Shown here: positions 34,475-38,622 of the stretch, in pieces
How the letters are laid out: every line of letters begins with the position of its first letter
Position numbering within the stretch: the stretch's first letter is position 1
Assembly: GCA_016788185.1 (NCBI GenBank)
Contig: JAEUTF010000005.1
Span: forward strand, 1-38,622
From: Bacteroidia bacterium
Lineage (GTDB): Bacteria > Bacteroidota > Bacteroidia > AKYH767-A > OLB10
Reading direction: 5' to 3'
Length of the DNA: 38,622 bases
The notes under the pieces: generated by a model
Told to the model about the DNA's origin: nothing
Databases searched by the model: none
The model's input: only the letters and a program-made list of their open reading frames with translations
Made by a program: the position numbers and the translations under genes

Positions 34475-34847
34475 GCTGCTGATTGTGGATGATGAAGAAG
34501 ACGTGGAATTGCTTTTCAGGCAGCGCCTTCGTAAAATGAGCCGGGATGGCCAGGTAGAACTGGACTTTGCCTTCTCGGGAGAACAGGCGCTGGACCTCCT
34601 GCAGCAATCCGCACCACCGGCTATCACCCTGATTCTGTCCGACATCAACATGCCGGGCATGTCGGGCTTTGAACTGCTTGAAAAAGTGAAGCGCGATTAC
34701 CCCGGACTAAAGGTTATGATGATCAGTGCCTACGACGACCATGAACACGAGAAGAAGGCACGCACGCTCGGCGCCGACGACTTCATCCCAAAACCGGTCG
34801 ATTTCAAACGGCTCGAAGAAAGACTCCATAGCCTGGCGGAAATGTAA
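34458..34847 (+). CDS. Single-domain response regulator (CheY-like)
   Basis: 129-aa stand-alone receiver domain with no output domain. Acidic pocket D11-D12, phosphoacceptor D62 in LILSDINMPGMSG, the conserved Ser in VMMISAYDD and the lysine in FIPKPVDF are all present, so it should be phosphorylated. The start codon overlaps the 3' end of the sensor kinase gene by 17 nt (11 nt if ATG 34464 is used), a strong sign that the two are a cognate pair. Its sequence is close to the N-terminal receiver of the hybrid kinase at 35646 (shared D-E-x-D-x-E-x-L-x-x-Q-R-x-R-K, A-x-x-GEQAL, DINMP, KPxDF). Likely acts by protein contact or as a phosphate relay. Confidence 0.92.
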   Translation: MPMKLRLLIVDDEEDVELLFRQRLRKMSRDGQVELDFAFSGEQALDLLQQSAPPAITLILSDINMPGMSGFELLEKVKRDYPGLKVMMISAYDDHEHEKKARTLGADDFIPKPVDFKRLEERLHSLAEM

Positions 34848-34921
34848 AGGGCAGCACCGCCGGTAAAAAACACCAGAACCAACACCTTGAATCACCTTGT
34901 GACCCCACTGAAGAACAAACC

Positions 34922-35623
34922 ATGTTGATCCATCCGGCTATACAGCGGGAAGTAAATTCTGCTTCCGGTAAAAGAAAAGGTTCCGTCGTGCCGGTGCTGC
35001 TGCTGCTGCTTTTGGCAGGACCGACGGTAGCGCAAAAAAAAGCGGTCTTGATCAATGCCAGTCTGAGCCAGCCGGAAAAGCCCATCGCCTATACCGGGGT
35101 CGACAATGTTATCATGCTGCGTGGTGATTTGAAAGGAAGTTACATCCGCCTGGAACGCAGCGGCGGAGATATTGAAATGCGGGCAGGCATGGCCGTTAAA
35201 ACCGTTTTGCGGTATGATCAGGAAGGGCTTGATACCCTCCGGGTTTACAGCGACGGGCAACTGGTGATCGAAAAAGTGTACACCATCAAAAAGCCAGGCC
35301 CCTATGCAGCCGCACCGGCCGACTGCAGCGATCCCTTGCTGACCAGGGAGGCCCTGCTGAAAGCAGGCAAACTGGAGCTGACCATGCCCGGAACCTGGTA
35401 CAAAGCCAGGGGAAAGGTGCTGTCCTACACCGTGTCGGTACAGGATGCGGAAGGCAGAAGTCAGGGCAAATACAAAATGGAATCGGCCCCCTTCAGCGAA
35501 GCCTTAAAAACCGTCCTGGGCCGCCTGTCCTCCGGAAGTCAGCTGCACATCAGCAGCATCAAAGGACTCAGCTCGGAAGGAACGGTACTCAGCCTGCCGG
35601 ATTTGAAAATCAGCATCAAATAA
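34922..35623 (+). CDS. Secreted protein resembling the C-terminal domains of GldM
   Basis: 233-aa exported protein; signal peptide with a long basic n-region and a leucine run (VVPVLLLLLLAGPTVAQ, cleavage near residue 38). The mature part follows the pattern I know from the periplasmic D3-D4 part of the T9SS/gliding motor protein GldM (PorM): YTGVDNVIMLRG (Y57; GldM has a GVDNP motif here), an Ig-like strand set, a KKPGPYAA-type linker in place of the RIPDP linker, REALLKAGKLEL, VLSYTVSVQD, then a GSQLHISSIKGLSSEGTVLSLP end resembling the last strands of GldM. The transmembrane helix and D1-D2 domains of real GldM are absent, so it cannot be the motor subunit itself. No adjacent gldK, L or N. 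Placed between two receiver-containing signalling genes. Assignment is by eye, not by a profile search. Confidence 0.6.
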   Translation: MLIHPAIQREVNSASGKRKGSVVPVLLLLLLAGPTVAQKKAVLINASLSQPEKPIAYTGVDNVIMLRGDLKGSYIRLERSGGDIEMRAGMAVKTVLRYDQEGLDTLRVYSDGQLVIEKVYTIKKPGPYAAAPADCSDPLLTREALLKAGKLELTMPGTWYKARGKVLSYTVSVQDAEGRSQGKYKMESAPFSEALKTVLGRLSSGSQLHISSIKGLSSEGTVLSLPDLKISIK

Positions 35624-35645
35624 TTACCTTTATATACATTCAACC

Positions 35646-37223
<1,578 letters not shown>

Positions 37224-37340
37224 TACAAACTACCGGAAGCGGGAGGTCTGGAGAAAAATCACCCTCCCATCCGTTCCGGAACCGGTGCCCGCCACGCTTT
37301 GCCCGGGCCAGTGGCAAGGAAACACCGGGGGATTTAATTT

Positions 37341-37369
37341 TTTGTTTAACCTTAAATACTATAATTTTA
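37341..37369 (+). promoter_or_regulatory. Promoter for the HPt/REC-TM pair
   Basis: TTTG at 37341-37344 and TAATTTTA (one mismatch to TAnnTTTG) at 37362-37369 are separated by 17 bp, fitting the -33/-7 layout of Bacteroidota. It ends 4 nt before ATG 37374. Confidence 0.5.
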
Positions 37370-37373
37370 CGGC

Positions 37374-37736
37374 ATGGATCAGCAAGGCCCGTTGACCGAT
37401 CTCAGCTATTTACGCAGTCTGACCGGTGGAGCAAGCGACAAAATGTCGAAATACATCCGGATGTTCTTAACCGGTGCCCCCATCAGCATTCAGCAGATGG
37501 ATTTGTACATGATGAGTAAGGATTGGTCGGGCTTGCGCCAGACGGCCCATGCACTGAAGCCCCAGCTCGGCTATTTTGGCGCCAAGGGAACAGAAAATCT
37601 AATCAAGGAGATTGAGCGTATGTCGGGCGACCAGGTAGAACTGGAACGCATCCCCGAAATGCTCGAGAATTTCCGCAGTCAATATGAAATCATCAGTGCG
37701 GAACTCGAACAATCCCTTCGTGAAATAGGCAATTAA
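37374..37736 (+). CDS. HPt (histidine phosphotransfer) domain protein
   Basis: 120-aa stand-alone histidine phosphotransfer protein. A helical bundle with phosphorylatable H59 in QTAHALKPQLGYFG; the H-x-L-K arrangement and the Gly four helical turns on are as in known HPt domains. In a phosphorelay it would take phosphate from receiver 2 of the hybrid kinase upstream and pass it to a final receiver. The only separate receivers in the window are at 34458 and, directly downstream with a 7-bp gap, 37744. No kinase or output domain is present. Its own promoter lies in the 150-bp gap after the hybrid kinase gene. Confidence 0.88.
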   Translation: MDQQGPLTDLSYLRSLTGGASDKMSKYIRMFLTGAPISIQQMDLYMMSKDWSGLRQTAHALKPQLGYFGAKGTENLIKEIERMSGDQVELERIPEMLENFRSQYEIISAELEQSLREIGN

Positions 37737-37743
37737 ATCCATC

Positions 37744-38265
37744 ATGGCAGACAAAACACTCGTTTTTATTGTTGATGACGAACCCCTTCAACGGGACATG
37801 CTGAAAGATCATCTTTCCAAGATGTCATCCTATGAAGTACACGACTTCCCCACCGGAGAAGAGTGCATTGCCGCCGCCAGGGTACGCCAACCCAATATTG
37901 TATTTCTTGATTACAACCTGAATTCGCAGGTGAAGGAAGCCATGGACGGCATCGATGTATTGAAAGAACTTAAAAACATTCAGCCCGACATGGAAGTGGT
38001 TATGATTTCGGGTCAGGATAAAATTGAAGTGGCCGTGAACTCCATGAAGTATGGCGCCTTCGATTATATCGTAAAGGGAGAGGGCGCTTTTCTGAGAGCT
38101 GAAAAAGCCGTTTTCAACATTTACAGGTTCCACAAACTGCAGGGCAATGCCACCCGCTACAAAAAACTGATGTTGTTTTTCGGTGTGGGCATGCTGGTGA
38201 TGATTGCCATTGTGATTTATCTTCAGACCTCCGGCTACATCCGCTCGAGTCCGGGCTGGTATTGA
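37744..38265 (+). CDS. Receiver domain protein with C-terminal membrane helix
   Basis: 173-aa protein. Residues 1-~125 are a receiver: D11-D12 pocket, phosphoacceptor D56 in VFLDYNLNS, conserved Ser in VVMISGQDK, and lysine in YIVKGEGAF (the following residue is Gly rather than the usual Pro). A basic helix follows, then a single transmembrane segment at about 142-162 (LMLFFGVGMLVMIAIVIYLQ), and a short tail (SGYIRSSPGWY) predicted to be periplasmic. No DNA-binding or enzyme domain. The 7-bp gap to the HPt gene indicates one operon. This puts a receiver at the inner face of the cytoplasmic membrane, presumably to act on a membrane partner; that role is inference. Confidence 0.88.
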   Translation: MADKTLVFIVDDEPLQRDMLKDHLSKMSSYEVHDFPTGEECIAAARVRQPNIVFLDYNLNSQVKEAMDGIDVLKELKNIQPDMEVVMISGQDKIEVAVNSMKYGAFDYIVKGEGAFLRAEKAVFNIYRFHKLQGNATRYKKLMLFFGVGMLVMIAIVIYLQTSGYIRSSPGWY

Positions 38266-38622
38266 GCCTTCGCGGAAATTTGCGGATCACGGCTATACGA
38301 AACTACAAGGCCCCGATGGAGTAAAACTTCTCCCGCCTCTCTGTCTGCCCGCTGAATGCCCGATGCGGTCGTCCGGTCTTTTTTTGCCGAAGTACGATAT
38401 TATTAGTACGTATACCTTTGCAACTTTTACTACGCTTTTTAATCAGCCTCATGGCGGCAGCGGGGACACGGCAATCAGGGCACCTTTGATCCGGATTAAA
38501 TTCACCCTGCCACGAACGGATGCGTTGCGGAGCGTTCACATTACGTGGATAACGACAGCGGCTATGCGCTGGTCGAGGAAGCGTTTCAGCCTGCGTGAAC
38601 AGCAGTAACCATTCGTATCCGA
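38266..38622. other. 357-bp terminal region with a promoter but no assignable gene
   Basis: Open frames here do not look coding. It contains one full -7 element at 38413-38420. A gene starting beyond the window edge is the simplest explanation. Confidence 0.5.
38413..38420 (+). promoter_or_regulatory. Bacteroidota -7 element near the window end
   Basis: TACCTTTG is a full match to TAnnTTTG. A TTTG at 38383-38386 lies 26 bp upstream, slightly too far for a standard -33. No convincing start codon follows inside the window. Confidence 0.45.

Noticed and set aside
38363-38608. 81-codon frame at the right end
   Set aside because: Its start precedes the only promoter element, composition is not protein-like, and no motif is recognisable.

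Overview
This window is chromosomal DNA from a member of the Bacteroidota. The signs are: several secreted proteins ending in type IX secretion (T9SS) sorting domains; a short RpoD/SigA lacking region 1.1; promoters of the Bacteroidota -7 type (TAnnTTTG); almost no Shine-Dalgarno sequences; and families largely confined to the phylum (DUF5686, FISUMP, the long IspG, multi-DUF349 proteins). Base composition is moderately GC-rich for the phylum, which fits an environmental Chitinophagia/Sphingobacteriia-like lineage, but I cannot assign a genus. I see no phage, insertion sequence, plasmid or CRISPR array.

Layout. 1-6401: tail of an unknown gene, a 957-aa Ig-like/DNRLRE T9SS cargo protein, a PolB-type 3'-5' exonuclease, and a DUF5686 outer-membrane protein. 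6402-6776: non-coding, with a 42-bp direct repeat. 6777-11590: a conserved unknown, a serine hydrolase, lipB and ispG, all on the minus strand. 11698-19685: a LamG T9SS protein, a carboxypeptidase-regulatory-like lipoprotein, an SRPBCC protein, and two tandem paralogous M43 metalloproteases with T9SS tails. 19905-25422: a DUF349 protein, tRNA-Pro(CGG) with a clear terminator, an AT-richer FISUMP cargo gene just 3' of the tRNA, and another T9SS cargo protein. 25599-31640: glyS, a divergent cysteine desulfurase, a hemerythrin-like di-iron protein, nrdB (class Ia, eukaryote-like) and rpoD. 31962-38265: a small charged protein, then a same-strand signalling cluster.

The most unusual part is 32276-38265. 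It encodes a TPR sensor histidine kinase, a single-domain receiver overlapping it, a secreted protein resembling only the C-terminal domains of the T9SS/gliding motor protein GldM, a REC-HisKA-HATPase-REC hybrid kinase, an HPt protein and a receiver carrying a C-terminal membrane helix. Together they hold every module of a multistep phosphorelay, yet none has a recognisable DNA-binding or enzymatic output domain. Output by protein contact at the membrane, possibly on the secretion/gliding machinery, is my inference.

Transcription. The -7 element TAnnTTTG recurs upstream of many genes. In five cases it ends only 4-7 nt before the start codon, implying leaderless or nearly leaderless mRNAs for the DUF5686 gene, lipB, ispG, glyS and the cysteine desulfurase. 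The housekeeping sigma factor that would read these sites is itself in the window.
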